From NCBI GenBank assembly GCA_030141605.1, contig JAQGDQ010000191.1, forward strand, positions 62,001-126,000: a DNA stretch of 64,000 nucleotides, in the 5' to 3' direction. Below are positions 50,286-62,945 of this stretch, in pieces (positions within the stretch are counted from its first letter, which is position 1; each line of letters begins with the position of its first letter). Under the pieces are notes generated by a model, which was not told the DNA's origin, made no database searches, and was given only the letters and a program-made list of their open reading frames with translations. Both the position numbers and the translations under genes were made by a program. Source of the DNA: Tubiluchus corallicola. Taxonomy: Eukaryota > Priapulida > Priapulimorpha > Priapulimorphida > Tubiluchidae.

Positions 50286-52556
50286 CTAAAACTAAAACAC
50301 TGCGTCGACAAACGCGCATGTTTGCTATTTCTTAGTGTCAAACTCAGTGTCTGTAAAGGCAGCGTCTACTGTCTCAGTGTTTACGATCTAATAACCTCAA
50401 CCTCAGCACCTGCAACCTTAATCACCGTAACGAGTAACATTAAAGTTATGATGTTTTATGCATTTTTCTTTCCATTTCACTGTTAATCTGGCAAGCAAAT
50501 GCTGACAAACATTTTAGTTTTTTCAGATTCTGCTTATACGCTGATATGAATACTTGCTAGGGCTTTTAACGAAATTACCAAAAACTCGATGCGGCAAAAA
50601 AGATGTTATCGTTCCACTCCGATCTGGAAACTGACAACAACAGGCACGGAATAACAAAACATCATCAGCCGAAACGTGCGGTTAAGTAATGTGTTTTGAA
50701 AAGCAAAGCAAAAATTTGTAACGAAACTAATAGAACTGTGCAAAAAAATAGGCTTGCAAAAAAGCAAATGCTGTTAGATAGACGCATTTGCGGACAATGT
50801 TATTTACAGAATAGTTTGTGTAAATAACAAACTCGTGCAAGCAAAAACCAAAATGAGAACAGGACCATTAATTAGGAATATTTTGATAACCCATGCAAAG
50901 TGCATTTGCCTGGGTATTAGCATGGATAAAAGCATATGTTTGGGTCTTAGACCTGACAAAACTGCGGTTATGTTGTGGTTCGAACGCAGCAGGTATTGGC
51001 TATAACAACCCAAACACAAACCAGTTGTTTTAAAGTCTTGTGGATGGTACATAATTTAAATGTGGGTTCACAGAATCCAGAAAGAAGAAAACATAAGTTG
51101 TGCGTCAATAGGCTGAAATGCTTTAAGAAGAAGTCAACATATTCTTAATAGCAACACAAATAACGTTTAAATAAATAGCCTGCAATAAATGAAAATTTGC
51201 TAAAGACAAAAAACTATTCGTGAGGAATTAGCGAGTAGTTGAAGCGACGTGTGTACACGTACAAAAATGGAAACGTATAATGTGTAATAAATAAAATGGA
51301 AGCAAATTTCTTTGTTGTGAACTATTTGTATAAATACTGAAAAACGTGTTTAAAAACGTGAAAATCAACGTAGAAAAATGTCTGAGGGTGTTAGATGTCT
51401 CATCTCACATATTTTTTAAAATAAAAATGAATAAAAAGAATTGCATTGAGCGGTTGGAAAGTTGAGAAAAATTTAAAAAGAAAATTAGAGGCATCAAAGT
51501 GCATAGGGACTTCTAAGACATCCTAACACTCATTTGCATTTTTTGTCAAGTTGCGTCACAATACGTGTGGTAATGCAAGACTTGGTTATACTTCTTGGAA
51601 CATCAGTTTCACAATTTCGCACCACGTTATAGCCTCCTTGCCTTGGGCTTCACCTAGTCATAGCGTCGATTACTTAACGCTTTCAGTTTACATTCCAAAA
51701 CGTTTTATTGGATTGGTGATTAATTGGCAAATATTTAACATGTAACTTTGGTGTACTGACAATATTCGCTGTCAGTTGTAACGAAGCCTGTAGCAATTAG
51801 ACTTTTGTTACTTTCTTGACGTAAAAGCATATACTCCATCTGGACAACCTCAATCGTAAGGATGATGCAAATACGTACATAAATTTTAAATTTACGTTTT
51901 ATATAAAAACCGTGTTTTTCACCGGTGAAATAACCCTGAGAAATTTGTTTTAAACTTATTTAATGTTTACTTTTTGCTTTCCTAAGCACGTGGCAGCTTT
52001 CTCAAATTTCTTGTTAACTCTTTCATAGAAACAATAAAAGCCATTGTCTTCTCTGTGAGTAAACGTGCGTCTTATCAGATTGCCTATTAAGTTTTGACAA
52101 ATTTTGATCTTTACCAGTTAACTTATCGCTTTTTACTAACTTATTATCCAGTTAATATCCAGTTATCATCGTAGATAACAATTGTGTAGCCGTTTTCCAG
52201 GAAACGCTTCCAACCACTTTCCAACGTATTTGACCAGTGTGGCTTCATCAGCATTGAAAGCTATAAACTCTACAAATATTTAGTTTTTCAGTTTTTTTCC
52301 TAAGAAATGAAACCACGAGAGATACTGTCTTTTGTGCAGTTCGTGAAGTATGACAAGATGTTTAGTAAGCGGTAGAGCTCATGCTTCTGTTATAATAATG
52401 TACTTAAGGCATTTTGTAGTATTTATGCTAAACCATTAGTGAATCTTTATGTTTTAAACCTCAATGACTGTAAATAGTAAAAAAATCAGATGTATCGCTA
52501 CTTTCGGAGACAAAACTGGAAGTTAACTTCTCAGCTGAATCGTACGTGAAGCCAGA

Positions 52557-52661
52557 ATCTCCTTTCACCATCTAGAGTGCTCGTTTCCTCATGGACTACT
52601 TCTAAGGATTCTTTAGAAGTAGATTATGAGGAGAAGAACAAACCAAATGTTGAAAGGAGAT
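52557..52661. repeat. 105-nt imperfect hairpin
   Basis: Outer stem ATCTCCTTTCA pairs with TGAAAGGAGAT. An inner stem CCTCAT pairs with ATGAGG, and CTACTTCTAA pairs with TTAGAAGTAG around a 7-base loop (GGATTCT). Internal bulges lie between. The architecture resembles a pre-miRNA or a decayed MITE. Expression cannot be judged from sequence. Confidence 0.55.
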
Positions 52662-53116
52662 ACTTGTATAGGAAGCCTAGAGTCAGGCGCAGTTCCGTCT
52701 GGCTCTGCTGCTTGATCCGTTTATCGTCCGCTACTGTCGATCTTCACAATTTTTAGTACTGTGGTGCAGTTTCATTTAGCGATGTGTCGTCCTTCACCAA
52801 ATGTCACTGTATGTCATAAAACATGTGTTGTGCAATCTCGCATAATATGCTTGCAACTATTATCACTTTCTGTAACTTCACCATTTCTCACAGTTTTGTT
52901 CAAATTGTCATCAGCTCAACTCAAATGCTTGATCGTATTACTGATGGCGCCTCCTTTTTTCTGTAATCTTGGTAAGCTAATTTAATTAGCTTCAATTGTC
53001 ACTGCATTCAACTGCAATGGTGGTAGAACCCTCGCATTTCTGCTAGAGCCTGCTACTGATCATCACTGAAACCTCTGAAGCCAGACATGAGTATTTAACA
53101 TGTTTCTTGAATATAT

Positions 53117-53640
53117 GATGATGATGATGAATCTTTTATTACGCCTCTATGTGCAGGCTCAATACAACAATAATTAAAAATGAAACCATGTGCAGACATT
53201 AGTGACACACATTAATAAATGCATACAATTACATAAAAAATATAAGCAACTGTACAAATTATATACAAATAAACAAATGCGTATGTACAAACAGATACGT
53301 TAGGAAGTACAAACTATATACAAATCGTCACCCTATTGAATATATTGCAAATATATATATTGTATTGAACATTAAGCTTGGAAACTAACTTTCAACTGCA
53401 GGACCTTGGCAATGTGGATGCTTGCGGAGAGACCGGAGCCTGGCTCATTATCAGGGCTGAGTCTTTAAGATGAGCTACTGTGAGTGTTTATCCATCAACG
53501 AGGTAAAGTCAGAATCGGTATGGAGAACGAAACCGCCCAGAGACAAGTACTAAACCCAGGCAGTCGTAACTGGCCTCGGCGCTCCTCAACTTCGGTCGCA
53601 TAACACGCACGTAATCACTCGGCTATTCACCCGCCTCTTG
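53117..53640 (-). mobile_element. SINE/short retroelement with (ATC)n tail
   Basis: On the minus strand the 5' part starts AATAGCCGAGTGATTACGTG (A-box-like) at about 53627. The body includes GCGCCGAGGCC and GGGCGGTTTCGTTCTCCATA, and the 3' end is GTAATAAAAGATT followed by ATC repeats at 53132-53117. Diverged copies of the 5' half occur at 28.25 and 47.63 kb. The head looks tRNA-derived but its B box is degraded. A 141-codon open frame overlapping it (54011-53586, minus) is probably fortuitous. Confidence 0.5.
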
Positions 53641-56600
53641 AGTTTGTCAAAAAATAACTCGCGATTTTGGAATTTGGCTAAGCAAAGTGAGCACGTGTTT
53701 TCTGACTCCGCATTATGGAACAATGACGCAAAACTTGCAGATTGATCAATTAACGACAAGGCTTCAACGTGTGAAACATGTGCATGCATGAAGGAATTGA
53801 GTACTTTGCTTGTAGTTGTAGGGCGAGCATTCACTAATGCGGATATATGTATGCATTTGCGTCGTAGAGAGTGTGATTTATGTGTAAACGACTTCTGGTT
53901 AACGTAGTTTAACGTTGAGAAAATGAACGTAACTTTTGCCTCTGGAGTTAGTTCTGGAACTGTCCCCTTTACACGTCTTATTGTAACTGATGTATATTTA
54001 AACAAGTTCATAAGCTTTAAAAGTTGCTATATTTTCAAATAAAAATGTTTTTTGGAATCCTCAAATTAGTGACTCTGTATCAAGTTCAAAAATTACTTAT
54101 AATGATTATTTTTTATTTGGTTGTTCATTTAAATTGAATTAACGCTACAGAAGTTAGCTTAAAGGACAAGACAACTCTTTATTTACATTAAGATAAAAAA
54201 TGCGTCTTGAAATTTTGTGTCACTGATATGCTGACTTTACATTAGCAGTAACGCTGGGCAAAACTTGTAAAATATTAAACTCCCGCGCTGATCGTTGGAC
54301 ACAACCATTCTAACGGCCAGAAAATTAGTAATTAATTTAGGAAAGTTAAAATAAAACATTTAATAAAGCATTTATTAAACAAAAACATAAATTACTTTAT
54401 CATGCCAGTAAGATTAATATAGGTAGTACGTTTTTGGTGAAAAAGTAATATTTTTTGGGTCCACAGTAGCTGAATATTTTAAATTATGAAGAATTTTCTT
54501 TTCCAATTACATATTTTTTTCAAACCCAAAAGCTCAAGACTAAGTAATTGAAATTTATATGGAGAGTTTGTTTGGACGTACTTTAAAATTCATTCCCCTT
54601 TAAGTTTATTAAAATAACAACAACATGAAATCAGTAATTATTTGCAGCGAGATTCGTAAATTTCTCGGTCGCTCAACTCTGCACCAGTTGGCTTTTAAAT
54701 TCTAGGATAAAGTTTGCCTGAACTGACGGAATACTTGACAGAAGTTATGACAACATCGTAGTGGAAATGGAACTGGCTAATTCGGGTCGATAAGCAAGGG
54801 CATGTTGTATGGGGAGCAGACAAAACCTGATCACATCATCTTAGGCTGATTTCTCCTATGTTCTATTATGTGGCGCTGTTTTAGTGGTTCTGATTTCACC
54901 TTCAAGACCAACTTGTGTGTTTTTTACTAGTGTTATACTTTTCCTTATTTTGGCCTCTTCACCCAGATTGCATGGCATCTAGAACCGATCGCTGACGAGG
55001 GGAATTGATTAAGTGATGTGAGGAAACTGAATTTAATGGCGGCCGGTGATCAGTAATTTGGCTTGATGAAAATGGGACATTTCAGTTTGTAGACTCGCGT
55101 GGCGCTGAACCGAAATATTGTGGCAGGAAAATTGATTAGGATAATGAGCTCAGTGCACTGGTGCTGGTTTCATAACAAAACATAAAACATATTTCATCTT
55201 TACATATTTCGCGAAATTTTATTTCTTTGCGTAAAAATGACTGTAGCAATGAAATGAAAAATCGAAATTCATTCAAAACACGTTCTAAATTTATTTCAGT
55301 TGCTTTTCATTTTTCTTTAATTATTGTAAATGCGGTAAGCATCACTGACTGTCAATGCTAAATTTCATAGTCGAAATCAATGCTAGCAATTCCTTTCTCC
55401 CGAAAAACCATCTGTTAAAGACCTTTAGACAGGTTATTTAGTTTCAGCTATAGGTAAAATAATGGTCAACCAAAAAGGATTCAGAGTAATGTGGTGTAAA
55501 TGCGCAGACTGAGATAGATAGAGCAGTTGAGAAGGGACGCAAAAAAATCAAAAACAGTAAATGAACATAAGTATAAAATGACGACTCGAATGGCGGTTTG
55601 ATTTCATATGCACAGAAATCATATGCAGTCGGCTTATTTTGTCTTTATCAGTTTAGGTTGTATGACTGTGAAGATGTAGACATAGAGGTCATGAAAATCT
55701 GAGGCAAAGGTCACCTTAAAAATGTAAAATATTTGGTCCTGTGTGACACATGCGGTACGTTTGGCATATATTATTGCAATATGCCAGATAAGTATCCGAA
55801 AAATGCATGAAGCCTCATATCAAATCAAATTCAGAGGTTACCAAAAGATCAGCCAAAGCCGTCACCAAAAAGGTGACACTTTTGTGTAGGGTTCTACACG
55901 AATGTGGCTTAATGCTGCAGTGAGTCGGTCTACTTTTCCAATGTAGTTAATTACCAGAGACAGGATGAGCATCTAAAGAATTATCTAAAGCCATCTAAAA
56001 AAGTTATCTAGCACAAGTCACTGCGCAGTGTTCTTTTGATAGTAGGAAAATATCATACGCCACACAAGTTAAAATATGCAACCCTAATGTAATTCCAGTA
56101 TCAGATAAGTTATTCTGCTTAAAACAAACGATTCGGCCGATCTTCTTGGTCCGACTTTTTCTCGCCAAATTGAACTTTTCTGGTAGCCCACTCGACTTTT
56201 ACGCATTCTCCTTTGTACCCAGAGCAAACCAGTCACTTAGCTGGCCTTTTTGGTCGATGTGGTTAGATTTACCCACGGCTCTAAGAAGATATTTTCATAT
56301 AATTCAGCGCTTTGCAACCGTTGTCGGTGTAGCTGTTATTGTTCTCAGTGTTACCCCAGAGACCAGTGATAAGAAAATTGATGATATTTCTAGTTTCTTC
56401 ACAATAATCATTGATCACTCGCGGTGACGTATTGTGAGAAATACAAAATAAACTAAATTAGTGTATATGGTAGTACCGTCATTAGTGAAAACCGTAAACA
56501 AAAAAATAAATTGGTGAATACCGTGAAGTACTTAATTATTTCTCAAGCAAATATGAACATCTGTTTTACGCAGCTTATGTGGATGCACGGTATAGTCGTT

Positions 56601-58286
56601 TGATTTTCAGTTCTTCAGTATTCTTAGCTTAATTATATGAATATTAATAATCAAAACCGCACATAGCTTAATGATAGTGATGCTCAAAATTTTATAGTGC
56701 TTGTATCAGAGCGAGAACACTAAAATTGTATAGGTGTACTATTCTTACATATTAATTAACTTGTATTAATTAAGAATATTTAACTATAAGATGATGTTAA
56801 GTGTTGAACTGGTACTCGCACACCGTAGTTCTTAAATAGAATAAATACAAAAGTTCATTGAAAAAACAGCGGAGGAATGGCGAAGATCGATAGAAATTTT
56901 AGTTCCCAAACCAAATTTGGCTAAATGGCAGAGCAGTTTCACAAGGGAAATGTCAACGTAATGTAGTACTCAGAATTAAAGCATGTATTTATTCTAGTTT
57001 TGAGTAGCTAGATTTTCCGATTAATAAAATTAAATATTATTCGATGTATTATTTTTGTTTAAAAGCCGATTTTTCCACAACTTTGACAAATATGTGTCGT
57101 TAGTGAACTTTGAAGCCATGTGTTGTACACCTACTTGCAAGCACTACTAAATCAGCCCCTGATTCAATGTAAAACTACAAACACCACATGGGTTGATTCC
57201 GTAAAATACTAAACGAATGCCTTTACTTTGAATTACACACTAGTGCTAAAGTAATTTGGCATCGTTTTTGCTGCTAAGTTCACTTTCGCTGACATCGGGT
57301 GTAATTGCGACCCAATAAAAACCTGCTAACAGCGACGCGAAAACGTTGCAATTGTCAGAATGAATTACTCTCTGTTATTGAGTATTGACCGGTCTTGTTT
57401 TGTATGCGGTGTGTCAGGGTGTGATGGAAAGAAAATTACCACAATTTTTCGCGCATGCTATACCAACATAATTATTTTGCGTTTTTAGCAACCATTTTCT
57501 AAAATGAGTTCCTTATTTTATAGACATGCCATGAGTGAAGTGATAAAAACCTTGTTATTTTAATAGGCAGAATTTATGCTGCCGTACATTAATTAGCATA
57601 CATTCATGTAGTTAAAAAGCACGCAATCAAGCATACAGCTAGCATAAGACATTCATAACTTTTTTCCCGTTTTACAGATCGTGCCGCCTACAAAAAGAAG
57701 ATATCTATTGAAGGGACATCTGCGCTTAACGGTCTACAATGGCGATCTGGGCAATCAAGGAAGTGATATCTGAGCATTGCCGATCGATCAGAGAATTGAT
57801 TATAATTGCTAGCAAGGCTTGATTAGCGCGGGATATTAGCCAATTACTAGTCTCAGCATCGAATGTCTTAACCAAATCCACTTGTTTGCCTGCAAGCAAG
57901 AAAGCATAGCTTCTTATGACAATAATTATAATAACTTATATGTGAGTATGGCTTTGCCGAAGCCACAAGAAATGATGTTTAAATGAAGGCACGCGATTTT
58001 TTAATTTAATTTCATTTTTAATATAATTTTAATAAATTTTTGCCTTTGTGGTCTCCCTAATATAAAATCCTTACTGTTTCTTCACTATCTTCCAGTTAAT
58101 TTTTAACAGTCGCCAATTTTTGGGCTTTTTGGTATAAATCTGATGGGTAAGGGTATAAGAGGTCTTGACCTCATATTGGAAGCAAGCAATGTCAGTTAAT
58201 AAAAGCAGGTGACAGAACTATTTCCGGCAGTAGGGGTTCTGGAAGGATTTCGGTGTTAATCCTTCCTATATGTTGTTCCACCCAAT
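53641..58286. other. Upstream region of the second K2P gene
   Basis: Holds the GGTCA-type repeat at 55.7 kb and an unrecognised 93-codon frame (56146-56427). No TATA box or other promoter element could be assigned with confidence before the K2P start at 58287, and an untranslated first exon may lie here. Confidence 0.4.
55668..55895 (+). repeat. GGTCA-type dispersed repeat
   Basis: Contains AGAGGTCATGAAAA, CAAAGGTCACC and CAAAAAGGTGACAC in the arrangement seen in this repeat class. Diverged. Confidence 0.5.
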
Positions 58287-58710
58287 ATGATCCGTCGTCG
58301 GCGGAGCACCGTCTTTTCTGACCATCGTCATGAGCAGTTTAAAGATTACTGTAGAAAATTTGCTGCTTTTTGTTTCTCGCACATTGGCCTCTGCGGTCTG
58401 GTAGTGGGATACTCCATAATAGGAGCTCTAACTTTCCGAGCTTTAGAAGCTCCTTACGAAATTGTTACCCGCAATTCTGTGAAGAAGCTCCGAGAGTCGA
58501 CTATAAACGACCTGTGGGAGTTGACCATGGAGTTGAACGTTTTGTACGAGAAAAACTGGACCGAAATGGCCACGGTAAAATTGAAGGATTTCCAGACACA
58601 GCTAATAAAAAAGGTGAAGGAGGGATACGATGGCAAGGAAGAGGAGGGAAGGAATCAGTGGAGCTTCAGCGGAGCTTTCCTGTATTCTCTCACTGTGATA
58701 ACCACAATTG
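58287..58710 (+). CDS. First coding exon of a second K2P (TWiK-like) potassium channel
   Basis: Encodes the N-terminal third of a K2P potassium channel, 141 full codons plus one base. A short basic N-terminus (MIRRRRS) leads to M1 at about residues 31-53 (FSHIGLCGLVVGYSIIGALTF), where the SHIGLC and GYSI.GA strings are characteristic of the TWiK group. The extracellular cap runs from about 54 to 124 and has an N-glycosylation sequon at N90 (NWT). The first pore helix and filter start, WSFSGAFLYSLTVITTIG, ends the exon. The cap has no cysteine, so the inter-subunit cap disulfide known in some K2Ps is absent. The start is well supported: an in-frame TAA lies at 58257-58259 with no AG acceptor between it and the ATG. 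The donor is G|GTAAGG at 58711, phase 1, exactly complementary to the acceptor phase of the exon at 22560. The remaining exons must lie beyond 64000, or upstream if the assembly is permuted. Confidence 0.93.
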
Positions 58711-59024
58711 GTAAGGTATATAATTAATTAAAAATTGTACGTCCAAATAGTATTAAAAACTTTATATTCTAAATTCTGAATACAGACATTTTGATATCGA
58801 TTCTGCTGGCCCACAAATTAGATTGTCGATTACAATTGTATTTTTATTTATAATATAAATAGATTTACTAACGTAAAAGTTACTCAAATAAAATTGACGT
58901 AACTCTTTGAGCACATTATTGAGAAATGAAAAACCGCATGTAACGCCCATTGTCTGATAGATATAGTCACCAAGCTTACAAAAATTTCAAAAAATATAGT
59001 CTTGGAGTTACGTAATTACGGTTG

Positions 59025-59345
59025 CTCGAGGATCGGGACAGGATCGAGTTTCGGATCGAGATCAGGGATACGGATTTAGGATCGCGGTTCGGGTCAGAAC
59101 GAAATGTTCGTGATTATTTTCCTGACCCAAACCAGAAATATAATTACATATAGCAGTAAAATTAATGCAGATGAAAGAATTACTGCGAAATACCGCAGTT
59201 TTAGCGCCGACAAGTAATGTAACAGTTGCTTTTCAATTATTATAAACTTTTAAAGTTCGGGATCTGGATCGGGGTCGGGACGATACGAGATGAGTAGTTC
59301 GCAAGTGAATGTTCGGGAACGGGGTTCGGGATTTGAAAAAGTTCG
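59025..59345 (+). repeat. GGATCGGG / TTCGGGA-type degenerate repeat, copy 2
   Basis: Many overlapping GGATCGGGA, GGATCGAG and GTTCGGGAA units, notably GC-richer than the surroundings. It sits just left of the inverted repeat pair in the K2P intron. Confidence 0.6.
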
Positions 59346-59427
59346 GCAATTATAAATGTACAGTACCCTTAGACTTCTGCCGATTCTCCAAAATGCATTT
59401 TTATTACGTTTGAATTACTGCTGTTGT

Positions 59428-59944
<517 letters not shown>

Positions 59945-60251
59945 GCTGTTGTTGAGATACATAATTTATAAAGCGCTTACAATGCCACGTTTTTTATTGC
60001 TTTTACCGCCCACAAAAATTGCCCCATTTAGCCTGAAGATGATATTAACACGAACCAAAAGAAGCTAATTTGAAAATGCGATTCGTATTCCCGTATGATT
60101 TGGGTTAATTTTGCACTTTGGCTCGTATTACTGATATTACATCATGCCTGATGTAACGCACACCCGCAGGGATAACACAAGTAACAGAATTGCTATGTAT
60201 TATATCATGTCGCTAGTCCCTTCTCTTTATTTCTGTAGCATGCAAACACAT

Positions 60252-60528
60252 CAATAATAATAATAATAATAATCTTTATTCAAAGTCGTCTTTTTGGATG
60301 AACAGTTAACATAAGCTCCAAGAGCTTTTGGGCCGACTGTACATAACAATCTACAACTACGTAACACAGACTATTATTACTCCACTCTTACACTAAATGC
60401 TATGCGCCAGGTAAAGCAACAGCAGGCTCCATTTTTAAAGTCCCATTGATATGACCCGGCCGCTGTATCGAACTCACGACCTCCCAGGCGGAAAGCGGAC
60501 GCGTTACCACTAGACTAAACCGTCTGGT
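60252..60528 (-). mobile_element. tRNA-derived SINE, full length, (ATT)n tail
   Basis: On the minus strand the element starts at about 60528. It has a polymerase III A box TAGTCTAGTGG (60517-60507) and B box GAGTTCGATAC (60475-60465), as in a tRNA. A tRNA-unrelated body follows, with an inverted AAGCTCTTGGAGCTT-like stem, and a 3' end GACTTTGAATAAAG followed by ATT repeats (60273-60252). This layout, a tRNA-like head with A/B boxes, a body and a short-repeat tail, is the definition of a SINE. No clean target duplication was found. Confidence 0.8.
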
Positions 60529-60643
60529 ATACTCCGTTGGTACGTGCGATATTTATACTTCAATGGTAAAAAATGCGATTGGAGATGACAGTTTGATAGT
60601 AGTAAAGTGTAGAAGAGTGATTACCGAACACCCTCTCGGGCAA

Positions 60644-60833
60644 TTTTTGTCGGCGGTGAAAGCAATAAAAAACGTGCTGCTGATACTAACATTTTGTTAT
60701 GACAAGAGCTCCTACTTGGTATTGTAGGCGCTTTATAAATTATATATATCCACAACAGCAATAATTCAAGCATAATAAAAATGCATTTTGGAGAATCGGC
60801 AGAGGTCTAAAGGTGCTGTACATTTATAATTTA
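60644..60833 (-). repeat. Dispersed repeat copy 2, inverted relative to copy 1
   Basis: Reverse complement of the 59.35-60.03 kb repeat, without the transposon. The pair would form a long stem with the SINE and transposon in the loop. Sequence divergence is modest, with scattered substitutions and one 35-bp length difference. Confidence 0.75.
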
Positions 60834-62639
60834 CATGCTGACCACCCAATGCTAAGCAATAGGTATTGATACTATAACTGCAATTATCATTTAATTGCTG
60901 CTGCCTAAGGTTTGGGTTGGCTAGTGTACCGCCGTCAATAGTTAACTCAGTGGGGTATAAAGGAAAAGCGAAGTGGTGATTGCAGAACACTGGAGTTAAG
61001 TCACCGCCGCTACTTGAATAATAAGTCAATATAGGTCATTGGCATGCACGGTTTTTGTCGAACAATAGCTAATATACCTACAGAAAGTCTGCTGCAAAAT
61101 TATAAAATGAAAACCTTGTTTTGGGGTTCTTGAAAACGATAAAGATTCATGACTGTGTTGAGCGCAGAGACTGATGTTTATTTTTGCTAACCACCCTGTT
61201 CTTCAACAAAAGCCGCTTTACGCTAGCAGCGGTGTTTAGTAAAAAACTGTAACGTGATTATGAATACGCAGCATTTTCGTTGAATTGATTATAGTGCAAG
61301 TTTTTTTGCAAAAAACTTCTGGCTGTGGTTTCAGTTTCCATGCACCTCGCCTTTGAAGTACTCGATACACGCGGCCTGAAGGGAAAAAAATGCAAATCCA
61401 TACCTGCAGTTGAATGGCTGCTTAGATGAAGAGAGTCGGTGATTTTTTTGCTTCAAGTAAAAAAGCGTGGCAAGTTATTTACAACAGTATAAGGTTTCAA
61501 GCTCCAACATTGAAGAGTCTATACCATTTATTCGTAGATATTTCAGTTTATTCAGTTTCTTTTGGGGTACTGGATCACACTAGTTGAGGTCAACTTGTTA
61601 CTACAGTATTACTAATAATATCATTTATTTATATTTACAAAGTGATTTTAATTACATTTTAATTACGTTATATTTATGTTACAAAATTTACATTGTGAGT
61701 ATTTATTTTGATAGTTATTCAGATAAGAAAATGTATTAGTCTTCCATATAATAAAGCCCATTGAGAAAATTCCACTACGTCATGAATATAGTAATTTATG
61801 TACACGACTATAATGACATCGTTTTATAAGTCAATACCCCTAGTCAATTAGGAAAAATTGTGTACACGCAATTACATCAAATAGACAAAACGGTATTAAC
61901 AGTACAATTATTAACTATATAGTATTAGAAAAGGAAAGACCGATATTAAAACTGTTAATTTTAATTCTTGTTATCGTTGAGTGAGTGAAAAAACGCAGAC
62001 ATTCAAACTAATATGACGCCAGAAGTTAACTAGAACTCATTTTTTAATGTTATATATATTTGCTACACATGTTGGCGGTTATTTTACGGGTTTTTATGTA
62101 CTTTTTTCGTGTAATTTATATATCTGTTATACAAGCATTCATTTTTAACATGTGGATGATGTGACTTATGCCACTGATACTCTAATCAATGAAACGTTAA
62201 TGCAACATGGCATGGCGAATTAGTGCCAATGTTCGCATAGGAAAGTGATGGTGATATTAACAGGTCCCTATTGCACTATTAACATCGTTCCAACATCCCA
62301 GAGGATTTACTCATTTTTATTGATATGGCAGATAGTTGTAGAGTAGTCGGTTATTAATCACTGATTACAGGCTTTATGGCATTTTCAACATGATGTGTGT
62401 TATTTTGATTAATTGACTTTGAGTAATAATTATATTGTGGTGCCTCAAACACATTTATGTAGAAAAGGGGCAGAGCTACATGCATGGAAGCTAAAGTATA
62501 TTTTAGATCTATTTTTAATATTTAAATGAAATATCCTTGCTAAAATATACGATTCCTAAAGATTGTCATATTATTTTCAGAAAGTTATCAGGTTTTTGTA
62601 CAGACGTAATTATTATTTGCATTATTACCCATGTACGCT
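60834..62639. other. Intronic sequence, nothing recognised
   Basis: AT-rich with no clear exon. An 87-codon minus-strand frame (61029-60766) overlaps the inverted repeat and has no family signature. Confidence 0.45.
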
Positions 62640-62945
62640 TCTAGGTGCGTCTGTTTGGGTGTGTGCTTGTCTTATGCCTGTTTGTGTATTTGTCCGCGCG
62701 ATAAACGAAATGGATGAAGTTATCAAAAAAACTTGGGCAAGCGCTGGACATCCACTGATTTTGGGCTTGAAAAGTTAAAGGTCAAGGTCACAAGATCAAA
62801 ATGGATGAAGCTATAATTTCCAAACTTAATGCAGGTATAGATCTGGACAGAAACTTGGAAACCTATTGATTTTTGGTTCAAAAAGTCAAAGGTCAAAGTC
62901 ACAAATATAAAAATGTCAAAATAAATTTTTGCTTGAAGTTTGAAA
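62640..62945 (+). repeat. GGTCA-type repeat, two tandem units
   Basis: Two units about 90-110 bp apart share AAATGGATGAAG, TGATTTTTGG and AAAGGTCAAGGTCACA. The short open frame overlapping the first unit is not supported as a gene. Confidence 0.65.

Noticed and set aside
53586-54011. 141-codon minus-strand frame with a CSLC...CVLC cysteine pattern
   Set aside because: Its C-terminal part lies in the SINE-like repeat and no zinc-finger spacing or family signature holds, so it is most likely fortuitous.
56146-56427. 93-codon plus-strand frame upstream of the second K2P gene
   Set aside because: No family resemblance and no in-frame connection to the K2P exon. It might be a hypothetical small protein, but nothing supports it.
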